Notes: generated by a model from the sequence alone, not told the origin. Shown: positions 51,930 to 61,490, counted from the first letter of the stretch. The stretch: DNA of 64,000 bases from Bacillota bacterium (GCA_012728115.1 JAAYFS010000023.1:1-64000), one strand, 5' to 3'. Numbers and translations are program-made.

Positions 51930-52616
51930 CTAGAAAAAGTAACGAACATACACTTGAAGAAGTTGTTCACGCCAATGGGCCCCAAAATGAACAACATCAG
52001 GAATAAGGATGGTTTCGGCAGAAAGTTCCCAGTCTGTAAAAGCATAATAATAAATCTGGGACGAAAAATCGCGTTTTTCTGCAACGTAACCTAACCCAGC
52101 AAAAAAGGTGTCCGAGTTTATTCCCATACTCAATCGCCAGGTACCAGATCTTCTAAACTCCATAAATGGTTCGAGCTCAAAATGATTCGTAAGATCCATC
52201 GCTATCCGAAAAGTCCCTTCTACTCCGAAAAGACTTCCACCGAAACGTTGTGAGTATTTACCATAAGCACCAATACTCATTTCGAACGATTCATAGAATG
52301 GATCAAAATCACGCACCCAGCCATTTCCTGTATATCCCAAAAATGTATACTGAATATTTCCAGCAGACACAGTTCTACCTATCGAAAGCCAACCTGAAAT
52401 CTCTTGGGAATGCACAGTTCGCCTTATAAAGCCCTCGACAAAATCTTCTTGAAATCCAAAAAAACTGATCGGAGTTAATTCCCTCATATAAGCTCCGATT
52501 CCAACTGCCCACTCTTGGCTATCATAACCGATCAGTAGTTGATTACTCATACTAGCCGTAGCTGACTGGCCAACCAAGATTATTAGTACTGCTACCAATA
52601 ACCCCCTAAGTTTCAT
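51930..52616 (-). CDS. Predicted outer-membrane beta-barrel protein
   Basis: A protein of 228 residues with a signal peptide (cleaved after TASA/TA, about residue 21) and then alternating amphipathic beta strands rich in Gly, Tyr, Phe and Trp to the end. The C-terminus LLQVYVRYFF has the alternating hydrophobic pattern ending in Phe, which is the BAM recognition signature of outer-membrane proteins. I do not recognise a named family. It follows the LolA-like gene by 19 nt. If correct, the cell has an outer membrane; a secreted beta-rich protein is the alternative. Confidence 0.65.
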   Translation of the reverse strand: MKLRGLLVAVLIILVGQSATASMSNQLLIGYDSQEWAVGIGAYMRELTPISFFGFQEDFVEGFIRRTVHSQEISGWLSIGRTVSAGNIQYTFLGYTGNGWVRDFDPFYESFEMSIGAYGKYSQRFGGSLFGVEGTFRIAMDLTNHFELEPFMEFRRSGTWRLSMGINSDTFFAGLGYVAEKRDFSSQIYYYAFTDWELSAETILIPDVVHFGAHWREQLLQVYVRYFF

Positions 52617-52635
52617 AAAAATTCCCCTTTAAACT

Positions 52636-53301
52636 TTAAAAACGTACTTCCCGTACATTGGGGAGTGCAGCTATATCGCTAGCATCGAAGTTTTCATTTA
52701 ATTTGACATCGGATAGTTTAATACACCCTACATAAACTCCCTGATCATAAATCTGAATGTTTACGGGCAACCAAAGATGGGAATCTACAGTTACCTCTAA
52801 GTATTGCGTTTCACTAACATCTATACGAAGAATATACTTTAAACCCTGATCAGAAACAGTTATATTGTCAATCTTCGCTTCCATACCTTCAAACGTAAAC
52901 AAGGTAGTGATATCACCAGTTATACTGAAGGAAAACTCACCTTGCATATCCATATTCTCTAAATCGCTCACCATAATCAAATCAGATACTGGATTATAGG
53001 TTTTGGAAATCTTCTCATTTTGATCTACTACAGTAATGCTTCCAGCAAGAAATACAGGTTCTACTAATTCAAAGCGAAGCAACCCATGTTGACCACTATA
53101 TTTTAAATTCGCTACCGATACGTTTTCTCTATTGTTTTGAAGGTACGAAATTGTAATTTGGGCACTAATCCCTGGTGATTCAAATACAGATTGATAAATC
53201 TTTTCTAAAACTTGATCCACATCGTAAGCTTCTTCGTTTGCTAGAGCAGTTACTCCATAAAAGACTAAACAAAAAACTAATAGAGAAATGATCTTTTTCA
53301 C
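52636..53301 (-). CDS. LolA-like outer-membrane lipoprotein-sorting protein
   Basis: A protein of 221 residues with a signal peptide (after ALA, about residue 21). The mature chain has the LolA/LppX beta-sheet pattern: DVDQVLEKIYQSVFE, ISAQITISYLQ, GLLRFELVEP, ITVVDQNEKISKTYNP and the end FDASDIAALPNVREVRF. Such proteins carry lipids or lipoproteins across the periplasm. The start is GTG, with GAGAGGTAG upstream. Its place between an M48 protease and a predicted barrel gene supports an envelope role. Confidence 0.75.
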   Translation of the reverse strand: MKKIISLLVFCLVFYGVTALANEEAYDVDQVLEKIYQSVFESPGISAQITISYLQNNRENVSVANLKYSGQHGLLRFELVEPVFLAGSITVVDQNEKISKTYNPVSDLIMVSDLENMDMQGEFSFSITGDITTLFTFEGMEAKIDNITVSDQGLKYILRIDVSETQYLEVTVDSHLWLPVNIQIYDQGVYVGCIKLSDVKLNENFDASDIAALPNVREVRF

Positions 53302-53368
53302 TACTACCTCTCTCCTTTTGTCTTTTTTACAAAATTCGGCTTAGTACTTTTTCTTATTGGGGCAAAAT

Positions 53369-54754
53369 TTAAGGAAGTACCACACCTTTGTAATCTATTT
53401 GGATACGGAACTTACCATTCTCCTGAACTATACTTGGGGTTAGATTTGATCGTCTTTGTATCACTTGCGGAATTGGGTTAGAAATCGTTAACGGAACGAA
53501 ATCTGGAACCTTAATCAAGTAAAACTGGGCTTCATCGTGGAGATTCTGGATTACCAAACCATTTTCATTCCAAAGTAAATTTGTTCCTAGGATAGCGCGA
53601 CCAACTGGGATGGTGGAACTTCCTTCTATGTAACCTACAAAAACTTCGCCATCTTTTGTGTAAGCAAGCATTCTTCCATCTGGCGACCATGTAGGATTGG
53701 TGAAGTTAGCTCTACTGTTGATGTCATTAATTCTCCACTTGATTGCCACATTTCCTAAACGGTTTAATAACCATATTTCCCAATATCCGTTGATTTCAAC
53801 TACCACAGCTAGATACTTCCCGTTGGGAGACCATTGTGCCTGTTTTACCTTATGATCTACTAACCAGGCAAAATCTTTTTCAAGTTGATGATCATACCCC
53901 CTCAGCTGGTAATCATTATTCTCAGGATTTGTGTAAACATCATAGCGTCCTTTTGGATCAGAGTTCACATCTTTAGTTTCCAAGATTACTGGCGCAATTG
54001 GCTCAGGTTCGCCCCAAAAATTAAGCAAAGCTTCTTCTAATCTAGCCCGTCTTTGAGGTGTTGGGGGATGAGTTTGAAAAAGAGATTTTGGTTGGTCATC
54101 CCCTTCTATGGCAAGTAAATGGTCAACTAAATGAACAGCACCACTAGGGTCAAATCCAGCTTTGGCGGCATACACCTGTCCATAAAAATCTGCTTCATAT
54201 TCTGCCTCTCTGCCCCAGCCAGATTGGAGCAAATCCATTAATACCGTGCTTGCAGTTCTCAGCAATTCATTGTTCGATTCTTTTAACCACAAGAGACTAA
54301 CTTCTATTAAGACAAAAAGACCAAGTTGTTTTAAGACTGCATTCAAACCATGCTTTTTCTCCACGTGCGCCAATTCATGTCCTAATACGGCTGCTAGAAC
54401 ATGTTCGTCATCACCAATATTTCTTAACATTCCCTTAGTAATAAAGATGAATCCGCCTGGCAAGGCAAAAGCATTAACATCATAAGTATCTAAAACAGTA
54501 AGTGAATATGTAAGCTCTTTGCGGTCAGTTACCGCAACTACCCGGGCAAAAACCTCATTTAACCTTTGTCGTTGATGAAGTGGTAGTTCATAGATTCCTC
54601 CATACTGTTCGACCAGCGCTGGAAAAGTAGAGGTACCGATGCTGATTTCAAATTGATCCATCAAACTTAGGTTTTCTTTCTCAGCTCTTACTATACCTGT
54701 GCTGGAAAACACAATAGCTATTATAAGTAAAACCGATATCGTTCTATTAGTCAA
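53369..54754 (-). CDS. Secreted M48 metalloprotease with C-terminal beta-propeller-like region
   Basis: About 461 residues. The signal peptide (SVLLIIAIVFSSTGIVRA) follows directly if translation starts at TTG 54754, which has GGAGGTGG upstream; the in-frame ATG at 54787 would spoil it. The M48 domain has the zinc motif GHELAHVEKKHG, the NAFALPGGFIFITKG segment and the third-ligand region EAEYEADFYG. The C-terminal 200 residues hold TolB/WD40-like repeats (AQWSPNGKYLAVV, TWSPDGRMLAYT). This resembles BepA-type periplasmic proteases but with a propeller in place of TPRs. It overlaps the upstream gene by 8 nt. Confidence 0.87.
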   Translation of the reverse strand: MTNRTISVLLIIAIVFSSTGIVRAEKENLSLMDQFEISIGTSTFPALVEQYGGIYELPLHQRQRLNEVFARVVAVTDRKELTYSLTVLDTYDVNAFALPGGFIFITKGMLRNIGDDEHVLAAVLGHELAHVEKKHGLNAVLKQLGLFVLIEVSLLWLKESNNELLRTASTVLMDLLQSGWGREAEYEADFYGQVYAAKAGFDPSGAVHLVDHLLAIEGDDQPKSLFQTHPPTPQRRARLEEALLNFWGEPEPIAPVILETKDVNSDPKGRYDVYTNPENNDYQLRGYDHQLEKDFAWLVDHKVKQAQWSPNGKYLAVVVEINGYWEIWLLNRLGNVAIKWRINDINSRANFTNPTWSPDGRMLAYTKDGEVFVGYIEGSSTIPVGRAILGTNLLWNENGLVIQNLHDEAQFYLIKVPDFVPLTISNPIPQVIQRRSNLTPSIVQENGKFRIQIDYKGVVLP

Positions 54755-55274
54755 CTCCCAACCACCTCCAAGATGCGAGAATCTCATCTAACACTCCTAC
54801 TGTATCGAAGAAGGCGGCGGCATCATCACCGATCGTAATTGTAAACAACCATTCTTCAACTCGAACAAAGACTCGTTTTTCATACAACCTTTGTTTATTC
54901 TCCCCTTGGTAAGAATAAATAACACTTACAGCTGGAAAGCGGGCGACCTCGATATCCTGCACCGAATCAACTTCAAACCTAGCTAAACCCCCTAGTCCAG
55001 CATAAGCATCGATAATTCCCTGAACATAGTCTGGAAGAACCAACTCAGATTGTTTCCCCAAATTCTCGATATACAAAATACTTGCTTCGCCTGGTCCATA
55101 AAAAACAGTCAAATAATCTGTACTAAGGCGGGCTTGAAAAATCCATCGATGTGGTAGTGCAAAGCTAAAAAGCTCAAAATCATCAATATATGTAGAACCA
55201 AATGCACTTACAGGTAAAAAAACCAAGATTATTACGCAAAAAATTAATCTCATTCTTCCGATACCAGGCCTCAA
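54747..55274 (-). CDS. Secreted protein of unknown function
   Basis: A protein of 175 residues with a signal peptide (about 8-26, ending SAFG). The rest is beta-rich (FELFSFALPHRWIFQAR, LTVFYGPGEASILYIENLG, RFPAVSVIYSYQGENKQRLYEKRVFVRVEEWLFTITIG), recalling PsbP/DcrB-like single-domain secreted proteins, but the match is only by eye. The start is TTG, with AGAAGGTAAG upstream. First gene of the cluster with the M48 protease, to which it is translationally coupled. Confidence 0.7.
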   Translation of the reverse strand: MRPGIGRMRLIFCVIILVFLPVSAFGSTYIDDFELFSFALPHRWIFQARLSTDYLTVFYGPGEASILYIENLGKQSELVLPDYVQGIIDAYAGLGGLARFEVDSVQDIEVARFPAVSVIYSYQGENKQRLYEKRVFVRVEEWLFTITIGDDAAAFFDTVGVLDEILASWRWLGVD

Positions 55275-55399
55275 TCAATCTTACCTTCTTTCTCTTAGGG
55301 TATCTTTTATTTCTTGAAAACAATAACCAAATCCTTCATGTTTTTTCCCCTAATCAGATGGGAAAATTAATCAAAAGACTGGAATTTGGAGTGAAAGTA

Positions 55400-56806
55400 T
55401 TGAGCTCGATATCCAAATATTTAAAATATCTCGGTCTCGGAATCATAGGAACAACGGGAGCGATTGCTGCTAGTCGATTTGCAATAAAACAAGCAACCAG
55501 GTACGTTGGTACGCAATTAATGAACGATGATTATGAACACAACCTGCTTGAATTCTACAGCGCAGCTAAGCGCGTTGGTCTGCAAACGATTGCCGAAACA
55601 AACCTGCGAGCTGAATTTGGAAAGACTATCGAACGACCGTTGGGCAGCCCACGCCAATTGACCCATTTCGACGATCTAATGTTTAGAACAGCGGTTCTAT
55701 CTAAAGCACCTACCCCAATAACGTGTGAAGTGGATACCACGACCGTGATCGGTAAACGATGTAAACGACCCATGACTTTATCAATGCCGATCATAGTATC
55801 GGGAATGGCAGCAGGTTTAGGACTATCTAAACAAGCGAAGTATGCTTTGGCAAAAGGTGCCGCTATTGCGGGTACAGCTTCGAATACTGGCGAAGGTCCA
55901 GTCCTTCCATTTGAAAGGAGGCTTGCCAAAAACCTAATTATTCAATACGGACGTGGTACATGGTCCAAGGATCCCGCAGTTTTTCAGCAAGCAGATATGA
56001 TTGAAATTCATCTCGGTCAAGGGGCTAGTGCTAGTATTGGTTATATAATTGACTCTAAATTTATCGATGAAGAACTACGAAAAATGCTTGAACTCCAACC
56101 TGGCGAGCGAGCGATTGTAGAATCCACCGATCCTAAAAGGTTTAGGCGGCTTGTACCCTATCTCAAGGAAATAAGCGATGGAATCCCGATCGGTTGCAAA
56201 TTCGGTTTTTCTGATCATCTCGAAGAGGACATCGATATTGCTTTAGAAGCAGGTGTTGATATTTTAGCCTTAGAAGGATCCCAAGCGGCCACTAAGGGCG
56301 CCCCCCCGATATTATCAGATGATTTTGGATTACCTACAATCATCGGTTTAACTAGAGCGGTCAAACACCTTAAATTAAGGGGTATGAAAGATAAAGTCGA
56401 CCTAATTGTTTCAGGTGGGCTCTTTACCCCAGGACATTTTTTAAAAGCTATCGCTCTCGGAGCTGATGCAGTCTATATCGGTTCGATCGCTCTTTTTGCT
56501 ATGACCCATAAACAAGTATTTAAATCTCTGCCATGGGAACCGCCCACCCAGGTTGTCTGGTACAGCGGCAAACATAAGAATAGATTTAATTGGAGTGAAG
56601 GCGCAAAAGCACTTTCACGATTTTTGATCGCTTGTAATGAGGAAATCAAAGAAGGGATCATGGCACTGGGCAAAACCTCAATCAAAGAAGTTGACCGAAA
56701 CGACTTAGTGGCGATCGATCCTAAGGCCGCCAAAATTTGTGATCTTCCCTTAGCTTATGAGGACATCCCTATTCGGAATCGCACTCCGTTAAAAGATCTT
56801 GAGTGA
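55400..56806 (+). CDS. FMN-binding glutamate-synthase-like protein
   Basis: About 468 residues. After one hydrophobic N-terminal segment (LGLGIIGTTGAIAASRF), it matches the FMN barrel domain of the glutamate synthase large subunit: MPIIVSGMAAGLGLSKQAK, ASNTGEGPVLP, IQYGRGTWSKDP, EIHLGQGAS and VDLIVSGGLFTPGHFLKAIALGADAVYIGSIALFA. The Cys motif of the 3Fe-4S cluster and the amidotransferase domain are missing. The acceptor is unknown. The start is probably TTG at 55400, with GGAGTG upstream. The last 38 nt overlap the convergent radical SAM gene. Confidence 0.85.
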   Translation: MSSISKYLKYLGLGIIGTTGAIAASRFAIKQATRYVGTQLMNDDYEHNLLEFYSAAKRVGLQTIAETNLRAEFGKTIERPLGSPRQLTHFDDLMFRTAVLSKAPTPITCEVDTTTVIGKRCKRPMTLSMPIIVSGMAAGLGLSKQAKYALAKGAAIAGTASNTGEGPVLPFERRLAKNLIIQYGRGTWSKDPAVFQQADMIEIHLGQGASASIGYIIDSKFIDEELRKMLELQPGERAIVESTDPKRFRRLVPYLKEISDGIPIGCKFGFSDHLEEDIDIALEAGVDILALEGSQAATKGAPPILSDDFGLPTIIGLTRAVKHLKLRGMKDKVDLIVSGGLFTPGHFLKAIALGADAVYIGSIALFAMTHKQVFKSLPWEPPTQVVWYSGKHKNRFNWSEGAKALSRFLIACNEEIKEGIMALGKTSIKEVDRNDLVAIDPKAAKICDLPLAYEDIPIRNRTPLKDLE

Positions 56807-58469
56807 GAAAATAAGAGATTCCTAGATCCGAATCAACAGGATAATGAAATAGGATCCACCTATCTAAAGAATCAAAGTACTCGATCTTAATCTGTTTTCC
56901 GATTTCTCTTGGTGAAAGCGATTTCAGTTCAGGCAAGACTTCAAATATTTTCCCTGATCGTATTATCTGATTCTCTAGCTTAAAGTCGTCCCTTGTTCCC
57001 ATCCATTCAGGAGTAGGCCTTTTCCGTTCGTTTTTTCGATAATCAAGTTTAAGAAGATCTCTTAGTTTCACGTCTTTTTCGCCCATCAAGTCGTAAAACA
57101 ACTTGTATAGCTTCTCTTGAGTGTGGGAAACCAAATGACAACCTTCGTCCACCCAATGTTGAGCGAATTGATCGAAAAACTTAAATCCACTATTTCCATA
57201 CTTTTCTGTGATATAAGCCAACGAATCGTTAAACCGATGAGAGTTATAGTACTTGTCCACCAAATCCTTAATAACATGTAACCGTTGCAACTCCTGATAA
57301 GAAATTGCATCAGTTTGTAAAACTTCATACGGTGCTTTGTCAGTAAAGACACATCCAAATTCCTCCGCCTTTTCTCTTAAAGAGGAGCCTTTAAGTAACT
57401 TCAAGAAACCCAAATGAATCGTTGTTGGTTGAAGATCATAAACATAGTCAAAGGATCTGCCAAAGGAGTTATAATCCTCATATGGTAAGCCAGCAATAAG
57501 GTCGAGCAGAACTCTGACATTAGTTTCCTCTCGCAACTTCCGTAAATTGCATGCTAATTTTTCTAAGTCTGTCTTTCTTGAAATCGCTTCCAAAGTAGCT
57601 GGATTGGTTGATTGAACCCCTATTTCAAACTGAAAACGACCAGGAGGAGCCTTTTTGAGAATCTCAATCATCTCATCCGTTAATAAATCTCCTGCTATTT
57701 CCAATTGAAAACGAGTTCTGGTCTCTAGCTCTGCCATGAAAGCAAGCAATTCTGTTGCTCTTTTAGGATGACAATTGAAGGTACGATCTATGAAACGAAC
57801 TTGTTCAATGTTTTTATCAGCTAAAATCCTTAGTTCTCGCTTCACTCGTTCCAAAGGAAAATATCGTACCGCACCAGTTCGTGAAGACAAACAGTATTCA
57901 CAACGAAAAGGACAACCACGAGATGATTCATAGTAAACAATCTTGTGCTCTAAATCATCGTTTGGATGGTACACATTAGGAATTTTCGCTAAATCAACAG
58001 TTGGATTCGGGCTTAGCTTGATAGTTCCTCGGTCGCGGTATACTAGTCCTGGAACTTTTCGTAACTGTTCTTTATTTCCATCAGTTGTCAATACATGAAG
58101 AAGCTTTAAAAACGCCTCTTCACCTTCGCCGCTAACCACAAAATCAATAAACGGATGCTCCTTCAGTAATGGTTCGAAATCATACGAAACCTCTGGTCCG
58201 CCAAGGATTATTGTGGTTTGAGGAAGAACCTTTTTAATATTTCCTGCGATCTCAAGAGTCTGTTCGATATTCCAAATATAGCATGAAAACCCAATAATAT
58301 CTGGTTTTTGAGCTACAATTTCTGCCATTATCAGCGGCAAAGGCTGATTAATGTTGTATTCCAGCGTTATTATTTCGGGAAAGTCTTGTTGGCAATATTC
58401 CTTTAGATATCTTAAAGCCAGACTTAAATGAGTAAATTTTGCATTTAACGTTGTTAGAACTATCTGCAT
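56769..58469 (-). CDS. B12-binding-domain radical SAM protein (DUF4080-type)
   Basis: About 566 residues. The N-terminal cobalamin-binding fold has YNINQPLPLIMAEIVAQKPDIIGFSCYIWN and ILGGPEVSYD, and the radical SAM domain has the cluster CPFRCEYC with GAVRYFPLERV. The C-terminal DUF4080-type region has the KYGNSGFKFFDQFAQHW segment. The reaction is not known; related enzymes methylate or rearrange unactivated carbons. The ATG at 58469 has AGAAGGTG upstream, and a longer frame starts at 58490. It follows the kinase gene by 22 nt. Confidence 0.88.
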   Translation of the reverse strand: MQIVLTTLNAKFTHLSLALRYLKEYCQQDFPEIITLEYNINQPLPLIMAEIVAQKPDIIGFSCYIWNIEQTLEIAGNIKKVLPQTTIILGGPEVSYDFEPLLKEHPFIDFVVSGEGEEAFLKLLHVLTTDGNKEQLRKVPGLVYRDRGTIKLSPNPTVDLAKIPNVYHPNDDLEHKIVYYESSRGCPFRCEYCLSSRTGAVRYFPLERVKRELRILADKNIEQVRFIDRTFNCHPKRATELLAFMAELETRTRFQLEIAGDLLTDEMIEILKKAPPGRFQFEIGVQSTNPATLEAISRKTDLEKLACNLRKLREETNVRVLLDLIAGLPYEDYNSFGRSFDYVYDLQPTTIHLGFLKLLKGSSLREKAEEFGCVFTDKAPYEVLQTDAISYQELQRLHVIKDLVDKYYNSHRFNDSLAYITEKYGNSGFKFFDQFAQHWVDEGCHLVSHTQEKLYKLFYDLMGEKDVKLRDLLKLDYRKNERKRPTPEWMGTRDDFKLENQIIRSGKIFEVLPELKSLSPREIGKQIKIEYFDSLDRWILFHYPVDSDLGISYFLTQDLLTECDSE

Positions 58470-58491
58470 AACACACCTTCTTTCTACCACC

Positions 58492-60150
58492 CTAAAACAA
58501 GCAAGACCCTCCTATGAATTCCCGAATAATCGAATTATTAGGAATCAGATGCTCGTCCTCGATCGGCTGAAAATGACTTAGGAACCTCAGTAATCTTCTA
58601 GCTTCTGAATATTCTGGGTAACTTCGATCGATTTCTAACAATAACGGTTCAATATGCCTTTTAAGGACGCCTAACTCATAATCTAAAGCTGAGTTAAACA
58701 TTACATCTGCATCTTCTTGGAATGGAAAGATATGCCGTTCCTCACCGCGACGAACCAAAGGCCACCTTCTTAAAGTGTCAATGATACTAGCAGAACGGAA
58801 TTGATTATCTCTTACCATTCTCCTAATTAGCCGAGCATCTGTTGTCGGTATTCTTATGTGATCATCAATATTTAGATTTGTTAAGGCACTAATGTAGATC
58901 TTAAATTTTCTTCCCTTAGGAATGGCCGAAGTCAACTTATCGTTCAATCCATGGATTCCCTCGATAATAATGGGTTGGTCTTCAGAAACTTGTAGAGTCT
59001 CCCCAAGCCACTCTCGCCTTCCAGTCAAGAAATTGAATCGGGGTAATTCAATCGCTTCTCCTTGAATTAACTTACTAAGATGTTCATTAAATAAAGGAAT
59101 ATCGATCGCTTCTAACGCTTCAAAATCATAATTTCCATCTTCATCCTTTGGTGTATCTTCACGATTTAGGAAGTAATCGTCTAAACCAATCGCAATGGGC
59201 TCAAGTCCATTTACTCGTAACTGAGTCGCAAGACGCTGGGCAAATGACGTCTTACCTGATGATGAAGGTCCAGCAATCAAAATAAGTCTGAGTCGATCCT
59301 TATTTAAAGCAATTCGATCCGCGATCGCAGCAATTTGTTTTTCATGGTATGCTTCAGAAACACGGATAAGGTTACCAATTTGCCCAGATAGGATAACCGC
59401 ATTGAGTTCTGCCGCGTTGGTCACTCTGATATTCTTACCCCATTTTTCAGCCTTAAAATAAACATTTGCTAATTTACCTTGCTCTACAAATGGAGCGACT
59501 ACGGTCGGATTGTGTTTTTTGGGAAACTCAATAATAAATCCAGGTAAGTAGAATCTTAACTTAAAAGTTTTTAAATAACCCGTTGAGGGAACAGTGATAC
59601 CTGATAAATAGTCGTAATAATCATCGCATTTGTAGACCGTTATCTCCTTATGAGGCGAAAATTTGAGTAGGTTAACCTTATCATAAAGATCCTGACCACG
59701 GAAGAGTTCAATACCCTCCTCAATAGGGATTTTTTTGCGTTCAAAGGGAAGATTTTGATCAACTAGCTGCTGCATCATATTCTCAATTTCTTTAATATCC
59801 TTCTCCACTAAGGGTCGTCCAAACTCGATCTCACCATAGATTCCATTACTCAACGAATGTTTGATATGAATCCGAGACTTCGGTAACACTTTCTTGGTTG
59901 CAACGATTAGGAGAAAAACAAGACTATTACGATAGATTCGCATCCCTTCATCGGTTGTCACACTAATAAGCTCTATCACGCTATTTTCTGTAACTTCATG
60001 AGAATACATCCTCACGGAATTATTTACCTTTACCGCCACATTTGGGAAACTAGCTTCTTGCTCAGACAATAACTCAAAAACAGTAGTGCCCTCTTCAATC
60101 TCTAGATGTCGCTCACCAATTCTTACACTAACTTTTTTTGTTTTTGTCAT
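58492..60150 (-). CDS. TGS-domain nucleoside/uridine kinase-like protein
   Basis: A protein of 552 residues. It has an N-terminal TGS domain (about 1-65) and a ThrRS-type second additional domain (FGRPLVEKDIKEIENMMQQLVDQNLPFERKKI). The C-terminal P-loop kinase of the phosphoribulokinase/uridine kinase family has GPSSSGKTSFAQRL, GLDDYFLNR and IIIEGIHGLND. The domain order is typical of a Firmicutes family annotated as nucleoside kinase. AGGAGGG precedes the ATG. Coupled with the radical SAM gene downstream; no clear pathway. Confidence 0.88.
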   Translation of the reverse strand: MTKTKKVSVRIGERHLEIEEGTTVFELLSEQEASFPNVAVKVNNSVRMYSHEVTENSVIELISVTTDEGMRIYRNSLVFLLIVATKKVLPKSRIHIKHSLSNGIYGEIEFGRPLVEKDIKEIENMMQQLVDQNLPFERKKIPIEEGIELFRGQDLYDKVNLLKFSPHKEITVYKCDDYYDYLSGITVPSTGYLKTFKLRFYLPGFIIEFPKKHNPTVVAPFVEQGKLANVYFKAEKWGKNIRVTNAAELNAVILSGQIGNLIRVSEAYHEKQIAAIADRIALNKDRLRLILIAGPSSSGKTSFAQRLATQLRVNGLEPIAIGLDDYFLNREDTPKDEDGNYDFEALEAIDIPLFNEHLSKLIQGEAIELPRFNFLTGRREWLGETLQVSEDQPIIIEGIHGLNDKLTSAIPKGRKFKIYISALTNLNIDDHIRIPTTDARLIRRMVRDNQFRSASIIDTLRRWPLVRRGEERHIFPFQEDADVMFNSALDYELGVLKRHIEPLLLEIDRSYPEYSEARRLLRFLSHFQPIEDEHLIPNNSIIREFIGGSCLF

Positions 60151-60202
60151 TAAAGCTCCCTCCTAAAGCGTCTCTTTTCTTTCAGCTAAGCCTATTTCCA
60201 GG

Positions 60203-60634
60203 TTATCCTATCTTCGCTAACCGATTTCGACTGAATCTGAATACAGAGCTTACCACAATTATTCCCCCTGCTATAGCACCTGCCATAAATACTGTTGATG
60301 CAAGTTCTTCGATCCCTGTAACATAATCATTGCGTAAAAAACTTAACATAGTCATGTATGCTTTACCCCCAGGAACCAAGGGGAAAATGCCAGGAATAAG
60401 GAAAAGAATTGAAGGTTCGCGAATCCAACGAGCAAAGAGTTCACTAATAAGTGCCGTGGTTGTTGCACCAATAAAGATCGCTGTCACCTGATTTACATAT
60501 AAAGCTGCCATTTCTGATGTCGCCATACCTAACATTCCAACTAAGCCTGAGATAATTAGCAGCCTTTTTGGAATTCTATAGAGAACAGCGAATGCGATCG
60601 ATCCAATGAAACTCGCTATCATAATAATAATCAT
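60203..60634 (-). CDS. Threonine/serine exporter subunit (ThrE C-terminal part, DUF3815)
   Basis: A protein of 143 residues with five membrane helices. ILFLIPGIFPLVPGGKAYMTMLSFL is the DUF3815/ThrE2 mark. With the gene upstream it makes a split ThrE exporter. The ATG at 60634 has GGGGTGGAG upstream; the upstream stop lies one nt away. Confidence 0.87.
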   Translation of the reverse strand: MIIIMIASFIGSIAFAVLYRIPKRLLIISGLVGMLGMATSEMAALYVNQVTAIFIGATTTALISELFARWIREPSILFLIPGIFPLVPGGKAYMTMLSFLRNDYVTGIEELASTVFMAGAIAGGIIVVSSVFRFSRNRLAKIG

Positions 60635-60635
60635 T

Positions 60636-61385
60636 CTAAGCTCCACCCCATCCCAATACTAAGGCAACTCCTGCTGCAACCGCAACAGCAATGGTTGCCG
60701 CTTCAGCACTTCTAGCTACTCCTGATAAAAGTTCCCCGCTTATAACGTCACGTACCGCAGTAGTAATTAAAACTCCAGGCACCAGCACCATCACACCAGA
60801 GAGAATGATAATGTCGCGATCAAGGTCGAAAAACAACACAAATATTTTACACATAATTGCAGCCAAGGCTCCCCCAGCCATCGTTAAAAGAAATCTCGGT
60901 ACCCGATGTTCCCCAATTACATCTACCATGGTTAGAATGGTAAATCCGATGATAGCACCTAAAATCGCTTCCCATGTATTACCACCGAAAAGGTAAGCAA
61001 AACTACCGCTACCTATTCCGCCAATAGCACGAATCTTCCAATTATATTTGTTCTCGGTAGCCTGGATCTTCTTTAGTTCCTCTAACACTTCTTCGATAGG
61101 CATACCATCCATAAAAGCACGCGACAAAGAATTAATCTGTGCTATTTTCGAAAGATCATTATCTACCCTTCTTATTCTTCTTACCCTTGTATAAACTCTA
61201 TCTTCTGGCGATTTGGCTGTCATAAATATTCCAGTTGGGGTAGCAAACACTTCTACATTACTTAGTCCAGCCTTGCGTGCCATTAATTCCATTGTTTCTT
61301 CAACTCGGTGGATTTCTGCACCACTAGTAAGCAACAAGGAACCTGCAAGCATCACTGTATCAAAGATTTGTTCGTTATTTAACAT
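60636..61385 (-). CDS. Threonine/serine exporter subunit (ThrE N-terminal part, DUF1212)
   Basis: A protein of 249 residues. The soluble start (MLAGSLLLTSGAEIHRVEETMELMARKAG, then GIFMTAKS and RVRRIRRVDNDLSKI) is the DUF1212 signature, followed by five membrane helices with LVPGVLITTAVRDVISGELLSG. It exports threonine/serine or short organic acids in characterised relatives. The ATG at 61385 has AGAGGTGAT upstream; a longer frame to 61472 has none. Confidence 0.88.
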   Translation of the reverse strand: MLNNEQIFDTVMLAGSLLLTSGAEIHRVEETMELMARKAGLSNVEVFATPTGIFMTAKSPEDRVYTRVRRIRRVDNDLSKIAQINSLSRAFMDGMPIEEVLEELKKIQATENKYNWKIRAIGGIGSGSFAYLFGGNTWEAILGAIIGFTILTMVDVIGEHRVPRFLLTMAGGALAAIMCKIFVLFFDLDRDIIILSGVMVLVPGVLITTAVRDVISGELLSGVARSAEAATIAVAVAAGVALVLGWGGA

Positions 61386-61490
61386 TATATCACCTCTATT
61401 ACGGCGGATTCCAAAAAGGAAGAAGATATCCTTTTGTGGAAAGAATACTTTGTTGTAACACGATATCATCAAGTCAGGAGGACAAAGATT

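Noticed and set aside
55202..55399. N-terminal extension of the glutamate-synthase-like protein
   Set aside because: It lies over the start of the divergent secreted-protein gene and has no ribosome binding site; TTG at 55400 is better supported.
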